A stretch of 64,000 nt of DNA from Prochilodus magdalenae (GCA_024036415.1 JAMWET010000674.1:252501-316500); one strand, 5' to 3'. Counted from the stretch's first letter, positions 42,463 through 56,284 are shown. Notes: generated by a model not told the origin, from the letters alone. Program-made: numbers and translations.

Positions 42463-43635
42463 AAGTGACAATATTCACATCTTAAAGGACGTCCTGAATG
42501 TCACTTTTGAATACCCTGCTTATGTGTACAAAACATGCTATCTGCTACAGACCACTAAGACCAAGAGTTGAGAAGATGCTCCAACAGAAAAACACAGTGG
42601 AGTGTAGTACTAATACCCGTAATAAAGCAACATCAACATGGCACATCCTTACATGACAATTATGGACACGTCATTGTGTAACCCTACTTAATCGGGGAAA
42701 CCTTTACAGTTGGCAGATTTTGTCTTGACACATGTGCAATGATAAAGCCAATTTCACTTCCATTGCCTGAGATATTGTTTAGTTTGTTAGTTAGTTGTTT
42801 GTGCACAGCAGAATAGGACAGGACAGGTCACTGCACAAGCACAATGATAATGAGTTTGCAACTAACTATATGACCTGCAATAGTCATGACATGTTCAGTT
42901 TAATCGGTGTCTGGCAAAAGTAAAGCGAAAGAAGACCAGTACAATAGAAGAACGTAGACATGGAGTCTTCATAAACAGCACCATGTGTAAGAATCACATT
43001 ACTTCCTAAGCACCTAAGATGGCAACAACCGTCATTGTGTTTTAGTGCAATTCAGTGTTTAGACATGACAATGACAGGTAACAGTTCTAGCCAAGATAAG
43101 AAAAAGAGCCATGTGTATATATCTATATCTGATAGGCAGGGGCCAATAAGCAAGCTTTTAATATCAGTACTGAAAAAAAAAAACTGTGCCATCTGTAGTT
43201 GGTGCGGTCAAGACCACTGGAGGCAATCTCTATTACCCGAATCTCTTGTTCAGTTAAACCCCCTCACACTACAGAACTAACAGACTGTAGATTTCCAACC
43301 ACTCCATAAATAGATCAGAAGGTTTGACTGACAAAAATCCTCCCTCACCAGCAGTCACTTCTGATCTTTCTTTTTCAAACACTTTAAAACACAGCTTTTA
43401 CTTACAGTGTCTAAGAACAATATATAATAAATGGGCCTGTAGTTATGTTAGGTACTATTGGTCAGAATATCTATGCCCCCTTCTGTGAGTACTCATCTGG
43501 GCTGGAGGAAAGGGTGCCTTGCTTAAGGGCACAACCATGTACATCGAGTCAGTCCTGGGATTTGAACTCGCAACCTTCCTGTTCTGATCTTACCTGACTG
43601 ACACAACAGCCACGTTTGCAAACATTCAGGTAGCG
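39363..43635. other. Non-coding stretch with simple repeats
   Basis: No gene was recognised. (CA)n at 42425-42462, a CA/GT patch at 41350-41450 and one diffuse repeat (43490-43590) related to 28860-28990 are the only structures seen. Confidence 0.5.
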
Positions 43636-43639
43636 GTGA

Positions 43640-43810
43640 TAGCCTTCCTGAGTCATCCTGTTAGCGCCAGAACCCCTAGCAGACAGCTGCACGACATGGG
43701 ATTACATGCCCGCAGACTGTTACGACACCACATCAGCGTCCCCAAAGACTGCAATGGTGTCATGCAAGATGGTCATAGAACACTGAGAGACACTACTGCT
43801 GTATGTGTAG
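43640..43810 (+). pseudogene. Tc1-like transposase fragment (N-terminal half)
   Basis: The plus strand reads ARTPSRQLHDMGLHARRLLR and then ISVPKDCNGVMQDGH. This is typical of the region between the DNA-binding and catalytic domains of Tc1-like transposases. CNGVMQD-H matches the 62.4-kb and 11.8-kb fragments, so they belong to one family. Confidence 0.65.
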
Positions 43811-44729
43811 TCCAATAACTGCCCTTATCAGTCCAAATTCAATATTATAAATTATTGTTATTGGTAACCTTTATCTTCTTTCCCAATAGCACTGCCATCC
43901 CACACTTCCTTCTGGGTGCAGCTATTCTTTTGAAGACCAGTGTATTAGGAATGCACTTTTCCAATCTGTTTTTTCCAAAATGATGGTTAGAGATACACAG
44001 TGTTACACAATGGGCAGCACAGAAACACATCAACAAACAAATAAAGCACTGCAACCTGTGAACTGATAGGATCTTACACGACCAAGAACACTGACTGATC
44101 TGCAGGCTCTGACTGAGAACGGACAGCCCCACTCACTGATTCTGTCCGTATGACTTTGCTCTGGAAAAGAGACAATGATAAATCTCTCGTACTCTCCAGG
44201 AACACAAATAGTTCAGTAAAAGCTTCTCAGGAGTGTTTGACATTCAAGACTGACTCTCCAACACTCCCCGCTACACTCCACAAATCAGCTAGCAGTCTCA
44301 CAGTGCATATTAAACTCGCCCTACAGGACACATACACATGGTGTCCTTACATAAGCCAGTATGTATATATGGGCACTTAAAGGCCTGTGTTTAAGCAGCA
44401 GATGAATGGAGTCTAGTAAGGAGAGGCCCAGGTGTGGATGTGTGGGGGTGCAGTAGGGAGGTATTGGGATCCCTCCAGCTCCACTGGACTGATGAATACA
44501 CTCCTTCCTCATTGCTGGGTGTGTTCTGGTCTGTAATGCAGCGCTTCTTTTGTTAAAGGCAAAGGTTATGTGTGTTTACAGTGTGAGCTATCATAGGCCA
44601 ATTCACACAGCAGAGCAGAGTGCTGGTTGGGTCTGAAAGCTCTGCTGTAATGAATGAGGTTCCTGTAAAATTATAGACAATACAGGCTTAGACAAAATAT
44701 GACCATCCAGACACTGTGCAGACCCAACT

Positions 44730-44750
44730 ACACACACACACACACACACA

Positions 44751-44828
<78 letters not shown>
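44730..44828 (+). repeat. (CA)n microsatellite
   Basis: About 99 bases of CA with a short CT interruption. Confidence 0.98.
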
Positions 44829-44829
<1 letters not shown>

Positions 44830-45246
44830 CATACCAAAACTTAAATCTCCATTGTTTTATTTGTCTTATTTTTCCCAGAATTCGATAAAAATGGCTTACG
44901 ATTGGGTGATTAATGAATTAATGGGAAATTAGTCTACTGAGTCTACTGTAAAGTAGGCTTATGAATCTAATAATATCCTGTATTTACTATAAGGATGCAT
45001 GATCAGACATAGCCAAGCTTATAATCGGATGATTTTTGCTCTTAGCCAATCAGCCAATGTATTATTTTTATTTGTGTCTTACTTTAAGGGTAGCATTTTG
45101 TTCATGTCAGTTAAATAGGCACCTGACTTTCATAACAATTTGTTCTACTAAAGAGCAAACAATGCTGCTACAGCTGTGGATAATGGAAGGCACTGGAAAG
45201 GTGCCATATAGAATCAGCCATAAAACATGCACCACTAGTACTTTTA

Positions 45247-46240
45247 CACTGCCCAGCCAAAACCCAGTCACGAATTCTAATACTTCCTGGGACTACCTGA
45301 AGATTTGATTATGGTACCTGGATGCTGTGGCATTGTTTAACAATCATATGCAACGTCACTACATTATTTTACTTTTATTAATTTTCAGCCGAGATCTTGT
45401 ATTGATGCCAGGAGAGTCTAATAACTCCGTAAAGTCTTCTCAAGCACATCCTAAATTTTTTTAGGGGGGTTTAAGGTCAGGACAGGTGGCCAATTCAAGT
45501 ATGCAAGAGATTTCTCATGTTCCCTGAACCAATCAGTCACAATCACAGCCTAAGCAGCACTGTTGTCCTGGAAAATGCCTGTGCCATCAGGGAAGGGATA
45601 AACATTGATGGGATAAACTGGTCATTTAATGCATTACATTACAATACAAGTCAGATCAAGTCATTTTATTGCCACATAACGCTGCTAAGCCTCAATCTAA
45701 TCAACTGAAACAACCCCAGATCATTATGCTGCCTCCAGAGGCTTAAACAGAGGGCACCATCCATGATGGGTGTGCACTTCATGTGCTTCCTTGACACTGT
45801 GGATTATGGTAAATCTGGATTTTGGAGCTTCTCCATTGCTTTAGAGTCCACGTCCCCTAGCAAACTGTAGCCTTTTATCTCACTAGCAAGTTGTTTTTTT
45901 TTAATGGCCACACAGCTGTTTAGCCTCAAGTTCTCATTGCAGCGTGCCTGCAGAAATGCTCTTGCTCTCACTAGTAAACATAGCCCTGAGTTCTACTGCC
46001 TACTTACCATTTGATAAATGTGTAAGTGATCTCTGATCATGGTCATTTAGGATTGTTTCCATCCTCATCTGCTCTGTGAAGCTGACCGTTCTCCACTGGC
46101 CCTCCAGGTGTTCATAACCCAGTTGTTAACCCGATTCCAGTCATTTCAGTCATCTCCTTAGCTGTTTTCTTTGCTTGATACATGTCTATAATTTGACCCT
46201 TCTAAAACACAGTAGCATCTTTTCCATGACTATGGAATAC
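45247..46240 (-). pseudogene. Decayed Tc1-like transposon with transposase relics
   Basis: The left end is flanked by TA and starts cactgcccagccaaaaccca, close to the Tc1 inverted repeat CACTGCC(T)GGCCAAAAA. On the minus strand, pieces of transposase follow in order: GQIIDMYQAKKTAKEMTEMT (helix-turn-helix), ELRAMFTSESKSIS, KRLQFARG, a MIWGCFS equivalent, and a degraded C-terminus. There are many stops and frameshifts. The right inverted repeat was not found; it should lie near 46250-46420. Confidence 0.75.
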
Positions 46241-46423
46241 ATTTTACGATGTGGTTGTTTAAGAAATGAGAAGCTACTCACTGTATCAGCTAGGCTTAAA
46301 ACGATTTGCCAGTAAATATGAATTTTGCCAGTTGAAACATTTTAATCACTGCAGTAATAATCAAATCATAGACACTTAATATTTGCTTAGGTCCAAACAC
46401 CTTATGGCAATGGTTAAGAGTCG

Positions 46424-46815
46424 GTACCTCGAGCCATTCAAGCATCAAGTACAGCTTAGCTCGACTCGAGATGGTGGAATGAACTCCCACTGGCTGTCCG
46501 AACAGCCAAGTCTTTCGGAGTCTTCAAGCGCAGGCTGAAGACCCATCTCTTTGTAAAAGCACTTAAGTGAGTGAGCACTAGTAGATGTGTAGGCTGGGGT
46601 TGCCAGGTAGCGCATGTATTATTACATATGTCTGTGTATTGTTCTCTCTAGGTATCAGCACTGACCCTTGTTCAGACAGTGTCTGAGCTCATGGAGAGTT
46701 TTAGACTCTAACTTTCTTACACTAGCTGGGAAACATTATCCGACAAAGCACTAAGCACAGTTGTAAGTCCCTCTGGACAAGAGCGTCTGCTAAATGCCTT
46801 AAATGTAAATGTAAG
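46424..46815 (+). pseudogene. L2-type LINE 3' end: reverse transcriptase tail plus 3' UTR
   Basis: The plus strand reads AKSFGVFKRRLKTHLFVKAL, the C-terminal motif of L2-clade ORF2. It is followed by a 3' UTR with ctctggacaagagcgtctgc and terminal TAAATG repeats. It is 5'-truncated, as is usual for LINE insertions. Confidence 0.85.
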
Positions 46816-47395
46816 TTTGGACCATATTATGGAAAAACACATTTTCATCATTAGTGTTTGCTGTAATATGCAAATAATGTACAAGTTTCAAAACATACCA
46901 TTCACTGTCCAGTCCGTATATGGATCCCAAGCTGCATAGGACAGTTCGTTTTGATTTCACAGTTTTTGTGATGTCACATGATGCACATTCACCTATTTAA
47001 CCTACACTGTTTAACCCCACCCATTCCGACTGAAGTTATAAACTGTATTTCAGAATGGATTTCTACTTTCTGAATGAGGCACCAGACAGACAGCCAATCA
47101 GAATAGGGGTCAGTTTTGCATAACAGTCTTCAAGGCACAGTAACAACAATGTCCTGTTTAATTTGGAAGGGTAAACAGAGGCTGGAAAATGCAAAAATCT
47201 ATTTTGTCCCACATTGGCAGAATGTTTGCGTCCCAACAAAAACCATTCAGACTTTAGTCACAGTCTGCAGTTAGATCTCACACTCCCTCTATAACAGCGT
47301 CATCCATCAGCCGCCGCCATGCCACTCACAGCAGAAAACACAACTCAGCACACTGACCCTGGGGCCAGCAGCCCACATCAACAACTCTCTTTCCT

Positions 47396-47398
<3 letters not shown>

Positions 47399-47427
<29 letters not shown>

Positions 47428-47912
47428 ATACACACAAACACAAACACATGCACACACACACACTTTTATCAGATATATAAGAGGTAAGACATACACCGTA
47501 TTAATCTCTTAGTCCCGTTTTGGGGGAAATCCTTTAGGACAATCACTCCCAAACTCGTAAAGCAACCACCATCTCCTCTCCACTGATTAACACCACAGGG
47601 ACTCCCCTGCCATCTGTGCAGTAATGGTCTACTCCGTGTGTGCCCAAGGGAGAGGCAAACCATGGACTCACCTACCTCACAGACACAGGGGGGCAGGGCA
47701 GGGCAGGAGAGATGATAAATGACTTGTCTAACGGTTGAGTTCCATCAAAAGTCCAAATTCACCCTATAAAAGAGAAATGGGGAATACTCGAGGGTGGGGG
47801 GAGGTGGGAGAGGTTCCCCCTCATTTAAAATACAATAGCCTATCTGACAACTCTCCATCAGCCTTCTCTGGGAGGACAAACGAGACTATCTGGAAGACAC
47901 TCTCTCCCAATC

Positions 47913-47955
<43 letters not shown>
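47399..47955 (+). repeat. (CT)n and (CA)n microsatellites
   Basis: (CT)n at 47399-47427 and (CA)n at 47920-47955. Between them is unique sequence with no gene recognised. This is one of the few places with pyrimidine runs on the plus strand. Confidence 0.95.
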
Positions 47956-47956
<1 letters not shown>

Positions 47957-47999
47957 AATCCTTGCTCACCATCAACACACAGCAATTCAAATGAGCATC

Positions 48000-49640
48000 A
48001 CCAAACCGCTAGCAGCAAAATAAATACTTCACCCAATTAGAGATGGCCAATATTACAACACTCTTCAGTGACACTCTGCACTGCACTTAAATAAAACAAA
48101 CAGGAGAAATTATAATCATCACTTTACAATGAAAAACACAGTATGGACAATATCCACGATACTCTCAAAAACACACTGATGTAATTTATCATGATAACAC
48201 CACAACACAGTCATACTGCCCACCCCTACACACTACCATTTAAAGGACTGTAATCATTGTCATAAGCATTTAAGCACAAAGGCTTATAGATTTATAATCG
48301 CTGATTATGTACTATCTGTATATTATTTCATATTGCATGCATTTCATTAACAAAAATGATCACAAACAACATGCTGTAGCAATCTATTTGTGACATACTT
48401 CAAAATTTGATTACCATTTTTCACAAGTAAGGCATTCGGTATAGTATGTCTGATATAACTTTACGTAACGCTTTACTGTAGAGCAGTTCTTAACCTTTTC
48501 CTCGACAAGGCTCACCTGGTAATGACTACAAAGTATAGCGGCCTATCAAGAAACCTACAATTCATTTTCATTTCTCCTGCAAAATCTGGATAAAGGAAAA
48601 TGATCATATGTCCAAATTCAATCAATAACCATCTTAGACATATATCCCCAACCCCCCTTTTATATTTTACACCCTTTTATTAAACTCAGAATGGCAGTGT
48701 TTCTATCAGCACGTAATATCTGGCGAAGCAAAATACATCAAGACCCCTAAAAGACATTCACATATACATGCTGACTAATATTCCCACTCTCGCAACGCTC
48801 TGCTTACACTAACAAACACAAGTAGATCACTTACCAGCACAAGAACATACTGAGGGTGTTTATGGCCAAGCATATATCTCTGTACATAAATAATACATCA
48901 GCTTCAGTTTTTCATCATCACTTGACCTTTTTCTTGAGAAGTGACATGTTCATCTCTCTTTCTCTCCTCCCTCTCTCTCTCTATATATGAAACTTGGTCA
49001 ATACCAGAATCAGCTGAGTAAGCATCATAAACTACATATTTATACCATCCATCACCATACCAATCTAGAAGTATTGATGTAATAGTACAAATTATTGATT
49101 TATGATTGGAAACATCAATATGGCCTGGATTTTGCACTGTAGCCGTATTGGACTACAGATTAGGCTTGGTAGACCAAATAAATAAAGCCATAAAAGTGAG
49201 CAGTGCACACAACCTTCATCTACAGATCCAAACTCTCCAACAATCAGATACACGTTTATCTCTGCAGTTTTCAAAAGCAGATTCTCAAAATCATTAATCA
49301 AACCTATATTATTTATAGCTAGTATCATTATACACTACACGTTACTAGGGGGGGGATGGCACATCACAGTTATTGACACAAAACAAAACAAAACCAAAAC
49401 AGGACACACTAAAACACAGGCAATGAGGTTAGAGGCATAAAAACAGATAAATTATTTTGATTACAATAATATAATGTCTGATCTAATTTCATCATATCAC
49501 TTCTGTCATATTAAAAATGAAACTTTAATTAAATAACGTTGCTGTCCAATGACAAAAAAGACATTTGTAAAAAAATTCATGATGAATGGACCAAAATAAA
49601 TTACTTTAAATTGCTTGGGATCAAGTCTGATTCCATCAAC
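48000..49640. other. Non-coding stretch
   Basis: AT-rich with no gene recognised. At 48040-48235 a dispersed repeat ends with cccacccctaca (the reverse of the gggtgggc class). A CT-rich patch is at 48957-48982. Confidence 0.5.
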
Positions 49641-50190
49641 CTGCTTTAAAATTGAATTAGGTTTTTGATCTCTTCTGTATGGTTGCCAATTCGGAGGTGC
49701 TTGTTTTTCTTTCTATATCCAAAAGCATCCTGACGCTTCTTATCAGCAAATTTGGCAATCACTGACACGTCTTTAATCAGGCATGCAGCTTACACTGACA
49801 ACACAAAGGTCACTCTGAAGCACCTTAAGGTCATGAAGCCTAAGGTCAAGCGTTAGCTAGACCCCAAAGCACTGGGCTATGGATCAGTGGAACCGTGTTC
49901 TCTGGGGTGACTATGACCAGTCCAGTTTGAGGTGAGATGGAGTGGTGTTTGTGATCCAGAACTAAAATCCAACAAACACGCAGTACCTGGCTTTACTAAT
50001 GACCATGGGGCTGAAGGAAAACACAATCATCACAGCAATGCTACAACATCAGCAAAAAGCCTTCTCAGAAGAGCCGAGGCTTTTCTACAGCATAGCAGGA
50101 ACCAACTCCATATTAATAGTCATGATTTTGGAAATGCAGGATGAGCATACAGTGCAATTATCACAGTGAGTAGATTCAATACTGCAGTTA
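49640..50190 (+). pseudogene. Degenerate Tc1-like element
   Basis: The plus strand keeps phrases of a fish Tc1-like element, including atggatcagtggaaccgtgt followed by tctctggggtgac (WEQWxRVLWSD in intact copies). Its 3' part reads ctccatattaatagtcatga...tttggaaatgcaggatga, as in the family's 3' non-coding region. No frame survives. Confidence 0.5.
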
Positions 50191-51017
50191 AACTCAAGAA
50201 GTCTGAGAGAGCAGCTCCAGGAATAGGCCACTCTTGTCAAGATCATTTGAAGAATAGTCTCATCTGAGCAGCAGATTATGCAGGTACACCCTTTGAATTC
50301 CTCTCTTCTCTACCTTATCACCCCCACCATTCACCCCACATGACCCCCACCTTGATGTACGGGACAGGTCATCTATCTTCCCTTATCCTATTTATTTTAT
50401 CTTCTCGTGTTCATTTATCTTATCTGATTTAATACATCCTGCTATCTGTAACCCAGCCCCAATCCGTACGGGTATTTGGTAAGACTGGACAAAGCCTTGA
50501 GCTCCTAGGCTGAAGGTAATAGGTCTGATCTGAGGCTTCTGAGAAGGGCTTTAATTGGGGAGGCGTCTGCTTGCTGGGTCCTGGGGTGAGGGGACAGGTC
50601 CCAATTTGTCAGCTCAGCTTTGAGGCCACTGGGGGGGTGGTGGGGTGATACTATCCTGGTCCTCTGGGGTGGGGGGAGGTTTCGCAAGCTGTCACGCACA
50701 CACACCCCCAAACACACGCACCTGACAGCGGTATGCATCGCTGATCAGATCGGATTGGTGTTTGTTAACGGGTTTCACAACACAGCCCGTATTATTCCTC
50801 TCGCCAAGTGACAGGGAAGGAAGAGGATGAAAGAAAACGAGAAATATAGAAGTAGACAAGAAGAAAAATGGAGGGGGGAGGGGGAGTGGTAGAGAAAGCC
50901 TTTCTGAGATACAACATACAAGAAAACCCATCACACCTGAACCTCTCCTGCTTCGAGACCAGCAATGCACAGCTATGGATTTTTCACTCTATTCACATAA
51001 CCAAAAATCCTCAATGC
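50190..51017. other. Non-coding stretch, partly GC-rich
   Basis: Sequence at 50480-50800 is G-rich and has few simple repeats, with CpGs near 50740-50800. No exon boundaries or domain were found. It could be a regulatory element. Confidence 0.35.
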
Positions 51018-51245
51018 TTATATCGGCGCTGTCCAAAGAAAAACAGGTATCTCCAAAATGGCAACTTTACAGGAGAGGCCAAAACCTCATTTAATTTGAA
51101 TGGAAGTCAATGGAACCAGATGTCTTACCAAGCAGTTTTGGGTCATTTCTGTTGGTCCATTCTTCATGAAATTTGTACACAGCGTAAACAGCAGCTCATG
51201 TAATCAAATAAGGCATAAAAGTAAAATCAAGACAGTGACGATATT
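51018..51245 (+). mobile_element. Palindromic MITE, copy 2 (right end shortened)
   Basis: Left end tatatcggcgctgtccaaag and the internal text tatctccaaaatggcaactt, then ttacaggagag, match 12761-13000. The right arm is cut down to gacagtgacgatat, so part of the inverted repeat is deleted. Confidence 0.65.
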
Positions 51246-51626
51246 CATGTGTGGTGCAGTTCCCATAAAGGAATTCAAACTATTTACTGTTGACACACAT
51301 TTGTAAAAGCAGCTCTGGTCAAAAGAAATATCAGTTTGCAGTTCTAACAGCTGATATGTACCAATTTTGAGGCTGGACAAAGGACATACAGCGTAGCTGC
51401 AATACCCAAATGTCCTCTCTCTGAGGAACAGTGTAACATCTGCAACATGGAATGAAGACGACACGGTCCAAGACAAGCAATAAACTTCTTGGAAAATTGA
51501 ATGCCAATCCAAATAACATACAATAACATTTACATAAAAAGCACTGCATCTTATTTTAGCCATCTAAGTGGACATGTTCATAAATAAGCCTGCCACAACT
51601 GATCTCCTCCTATGAAATATCACATA

Positions 51627-52298
51627 TTAAAGAAACAATATGTAATACCAACAGCGTTCCAATGTTAAAACGTTCTTCCGGTGTGGCTGGTAGCAGTTAA
51701 GTTAGCATATGTTAGCATGACAGGGTTAGTCAGAGCTAGTCGGTATCATTTCATCAGCTGTGTCTTAAATGCTGGGTCTTGTCAACCCAGCTTCACACAG
51801 ACCACAGAGAATGACTGGGAGTACTCGAATGGTACTTGATTGAAATAGCTACTAGTAGCCATGATACATTAGTTAAGGTTAGAAGACCTTAACTGAAGCT
51901 AATGCTGATCAGTTCCATCTTAAAGTCTTTAAAACCATCTCTAGGCTGTGTCAATCTTTCAAAATCATAACCAATATTTACTCGTATTATACTCCGTCCC
52001 TGGTAATGGAGCTTTTTTAAAAGGATGCCAGGACTTTATCTCTGTTGAGCCACGTCACTGTGCAGTCCGCCAATTTGTTTCATAACTGGCAACGTAAAGT
52101 GTCAAAATGGTACCAGGAAATGGACAGTGGGTGGAACCACAGCCCAAAACACAGGGTTTCCGCTCTGGAACGGAAATTTCAAAGAAGAAACAAACCAGCT
52201 GTGGCATCGTTGTCGGAGCAGCCAACATTCCGACTGACATAGGATGGTCATTTTATTATACAGTACAATACAATAAAAATTACATATTGTTCCTTTAA
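51627..52298. mobile_element. TTAA-ended non-autonomous element
   Basis: The inverted ends are TTAAAGAAACAATATGTAAT (51627-51646) and TTACATATTGTTCCTTTAA (52280-52298), with no transposase frame. The TTAA outer bases could be a piggyBac-like target or part of the repeat. A lone matching end (cttacatattgctcctttaa) occurs at 59514-59533. Confidence 0.7.
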
Positions 52299-53343
52299 CC
52301 ATGACAACCTCACACATTAAAAGACAAAGTATGCTTTATTTACACTTTAGTAACCCCCACTAATTTTAAATTCAGGGCATCAAGCAGTGACAACATAATT
52401 TTATGATTTTCAAAAAGAAACTTAACATATACTGTTTACATTACAAGGGCTCAATTATAGCCCACAACTGCCTAATTATATTTCACAGCTTTCACGACAT
52501 GTTTACATCGCAGCCAACAGGATCTGAAGTGGGGGCATTTTATTCTACTGTTCGGAGGCAAATACATGTACATAAACAAAAGTAGAAAAATGAGTTTAGA
52601 TACAGCACAGGTTTTAGGAAAACAACTTATAATATAAGGTGACATAACAGCATAATGTGACTCCTGTTAGAGCTTAGGAAGTGTCCATCGTTGGTTGGGA
52701 GCGACTAAGTATCAACAGCAAGGAAACATGACAGCCCATTATGTTTTTGGGTTTGTACTTTAAAAGCAGCACACAAAGAACTATATATATGTTTATATAT
52801 TTAGACTGTACAGATGCGCAGGTCAACTAAATCACTGTGGTAATATATTTTAAGTGTCCTGTTATCTACTTTTTAGCCCAAATATGACTTGCAAACAATG
52901 CAGACTGTGTACTGCTCACACTGACCCATTTGCATTCTTAAAGCCCAATTAAAGCGCACACAGATATTTCAGTACCTCAATACGACCTTCAATCACAACC
53001 CCCATTCATCAGCCCACCCACCCCCAATATATTCGCAACAATGGCCAGATACATACGAGAGCCCTTCAGCTCACCATGGAAAACAAATGCAAATGTGTAT
53101 ATGCAAACATGCAGCATCAGAGGAAGAAGACTTGGAATTATGCTCGTCCGTCTCTGATGAACGGCACAGACGCAGGTGTACACACGCACACGTCCGCTTC
53201 GCACCTCCAGCTCTACTGCTGAAACAGTTCACCTTCATACAACAACAAATGTGTCCTCTAGAGATCTCCTTGAAAGTCTGATCCAATAGACATGGTTGTG
53301 AATCAGACTCGGTATAAACAGATGGAGGAAAATGAATGATGCA

Positions 53344-53345
<2 letters not shown>

Positions 53346-53402
<57 letters not shown>
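53346..53402 (+). repeat. (GT)n microsatellite
   Basis: A 57-base uninterrupted GT run. His/Thr-repeat ORFs on the minus strand come from it. Confidence 0.98.
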
Positions 53403-53404
<2 letters not shown>

Positions 53405-53589
53405 ATGCTCTTTTGGCTCATTAGAATGCAGGACGTTGAGTGTGATTCCAGACATGAGTGACCAAGTACAGGAGAGAGAAGAGGAAAGGAGAGACGGAGG
53501 TGACTTTGGACGGAACAGTGGGCAGTGGACACTAGGTGAAACAGTACACTGCTCTGAACTGAACGGAATAGTTTAGTTTAGGTCACAAC

Positions 53590-54035
53590 CAAACCCAACA
53601 TCGATAAAAATCAACCAACAGGCATGGAACTTGGCAGGAGGGCTTGACAGACACGCCACATAAGCAAGGACAGGGCTTATGGCTGTACCTGAACGACTAC
53701 ACGCGGTCGTCCTGTTGCGTGTACTTCCCATTCCGATTCGTGCTAATGTTGTATTGGTAGCATCCTTTGCAAGCGAGGTACGCCTCAGAGTAGAGTAGAG
53801 AGGGGTCTTATCATAGGGTTCCGGGAAGCGGGATGGTCGTATTGACATATTGTGTGGCATACCAGTCATGTGGATACTACCACTGCAAGCTGTTGGTGGC
53901 AGTGGACGGAAGAAGGCATACACCATTGACAGGAAGGATCTGAAAGACCTACATGCACGAGAGAGAACCAATGAACTGTCTGACATACACAGAATGACCC
54001 AACAACCATGACTGTGGACATGGCTCATCCTGTTT
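53590..54035 (+). repeat. Transposon-related repeat sharing ends with the 62.2-kb Tc1-like element
   Basis: The start (atcaaccaacaggcatggaa) and end (agaatgacccaacaaccatg, then actgtggaca) match 62205-62350 in order and strand. The 62-kb copy has little between these blocks, while here about 280 bases intervene, partly an open frame of unknown nature. Confidence 0.5.
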
Positions 54036-54197
54036 GTGCCATACTGAGAGCATCATTTTAATAATGATGAGTGTATATAATAGGGATTTCTGAATAATAC
54101 TGTGATTTAAAGGGCTAATAAACACTTTCTATTATTTGACCTCCTGTTTTTCCCCCCACAGAAAGACCACTACATCCAGACTTGAGGCTAAGAACTA

Positions 54198-54730
54198 CAG
54201 GGGTTGGACAATGAAACTGAAACACCTGGTTTTAGACCACAATCATTTATTAGTATGGTGTAGGGCCTCCTTTTGCGGCCAATACAGCGTCAGCTCGTCT
54301 TGGGAATGACATATACTGCGTCCTGCACAGTGGTCAGAGGGAGTTTAAGCCATTCTTCTTGCAGGATAGTGGCCAGGTCACTACGTGATGCTGGTGGAGG
54401 TTCGTCCTTCTTGGTGGTATGCTGACATTACCCTGGATACCGTGGCTCTTGATACATCACAAAGACTTGCCGTCTTGGTCACAGATGCGCCAGCAAGACG
54501 TGCACCAACAGTCTGTCCTCTTTTGAACTCTGGTATGTCACCCATAATGTTGTGTGCATTGCAGTATTTTGAGCAGAACTGTGCTCTTACCTGCTAACTG
54601 AACCTTCACACTCTGCTCTTACTGGTGCAATGTGCAGTTAATGAAGATTGGCCACCAGGCTGGTCCAATTTAGCCATGAGACCTCCCACACTAAAATGAC
54701 AGGTGTTTCAGTTTCATTGTCCAACCCCTG
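54198..54730 (+). mobile_element. 533-bp TA-flanked MITE, copy 2
   Basis: Nearly identical to 14594-15124 over its full length, with the same inverted repeats and TA flanks. The differences seen are scattered substitutions and a small indel (gggattaagcc against gggagtttaagcc). A 70-codon ORF inside has no recognised domain. Confidence 0.92.
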
Positions 54731-54734
54731 TACA

Positions 54735-55844
54735 CTCTTGATTTCTACACAGACAGATGGAAGTTTGGCCCTATACTTCTAAGATATTTGTTCGATACAT
54801 GATGCCCATCACAATAACTGGATTTCTTGAAATTTGATAAATTGGAAAAAACAAAACCTGTAATTACAATTTGTATTTCACTACAATAAATACAATGAAC
54901 TCAACGGCAGACAACATTGCATATGAATATCGCATGAATCTCTGGAATGCTGCCTGAGAGAAACTTAATTGTATTCTTTCCTGGAATGGCAGCATTATTC
55001 CATTCCTATGAGGGTTCCGCTGCAGTCTAATGCCTTTCAGAAGCTTTGTATTTCTGTGCTTATGTTCTCCACAAATGCTCAGGAAAGCACATTATGATAT
55101 GTACTGTAATGTGATGCAAAGCATGACAATAATAAACGTCAGCGTTCTGGCCACCTATAGCATATCCCAGTGCTCGTGAGCTACATTAGCGCTGTAGCAA
55201 AAACAGGCAGACACCAAACAGGTCTTGGCCGATGGACCGTATTTGAGAAAACTGCATGCACCTCTACTGTTTCTCTATTCCCTTAACCTCTCTCACTCAC
55301 TCAACCTCCCCAACTCTCAAGTCCACACACGTCGCTCATTTCTTATCTCCATCACCCTTTCCTTCAGACAGGCCACAGCTCACTCCTGACTGCTAAAAGA
55401 GGACACAGCTCAAGAGCACAGGACAACACGATGATTTACGAGCTGATTTGATTACTTCTGTCTGGCTATTCCAACAACTGTCATGTTCCTTCCACACAAC
55501 TCCTATTCTGAGAGGAAGTCACCTTGGGTTTATGGATGAAGACGAAAGGCAGACAGGGTGAGACAGAAAAAGAGGGAGGAAAAAAGAGGAGGAGAGGAGA
55601 AGGACGGATGGGTAAAGGGGCGAAGCAGGAACATAGCAGACGGAGAGAAGGTTGGGAGTGTGATGGTTTGTGTGCAAGGTCGCTAACCCAACTAAAGATG
55701 CAGTAACATCAGAATCTTTACTTCGCCAAGTATTTCACATATACAAAGAACCTGTCGTGGAGAGTCACACATGTATGACACGCAACATGCACAGAATTAC
55801 ACCAGGGAAAATCACAGTACGCTACAATAAATACAATAAAGAAC

Positions 55845-55889
<45 letters not shown>

Positions 55890-56223
55890 TATTTATAATA
55901 ATCAAGAGCCAGGAAAGGAGCGAAAGAGATATATGATTATCTGTACTTACATATATATGGATATACACACGCATGTGTGCACGTGCGCACACACACACAC
56001 AGTCATGCACATCCATACACACACACTTGCACCTAGAGGCAATTTAGCATCTTAGTCTTCTCTTTTCTCACTATTTAGCCTGACTACAGGAGGAAACTAG
56101 AGCGCCCGGAGGAGAGGAAACCCAGACAGACACACAGACACACGCACAGAACATGCAAACTCCACACAGAAAGAACCCCAGTCGAAATGATCCTAGACCA
56201 CTCTTGCTGTGAGGTTGCCCTAC

Positions 56224-56284
<61 letters not shown>

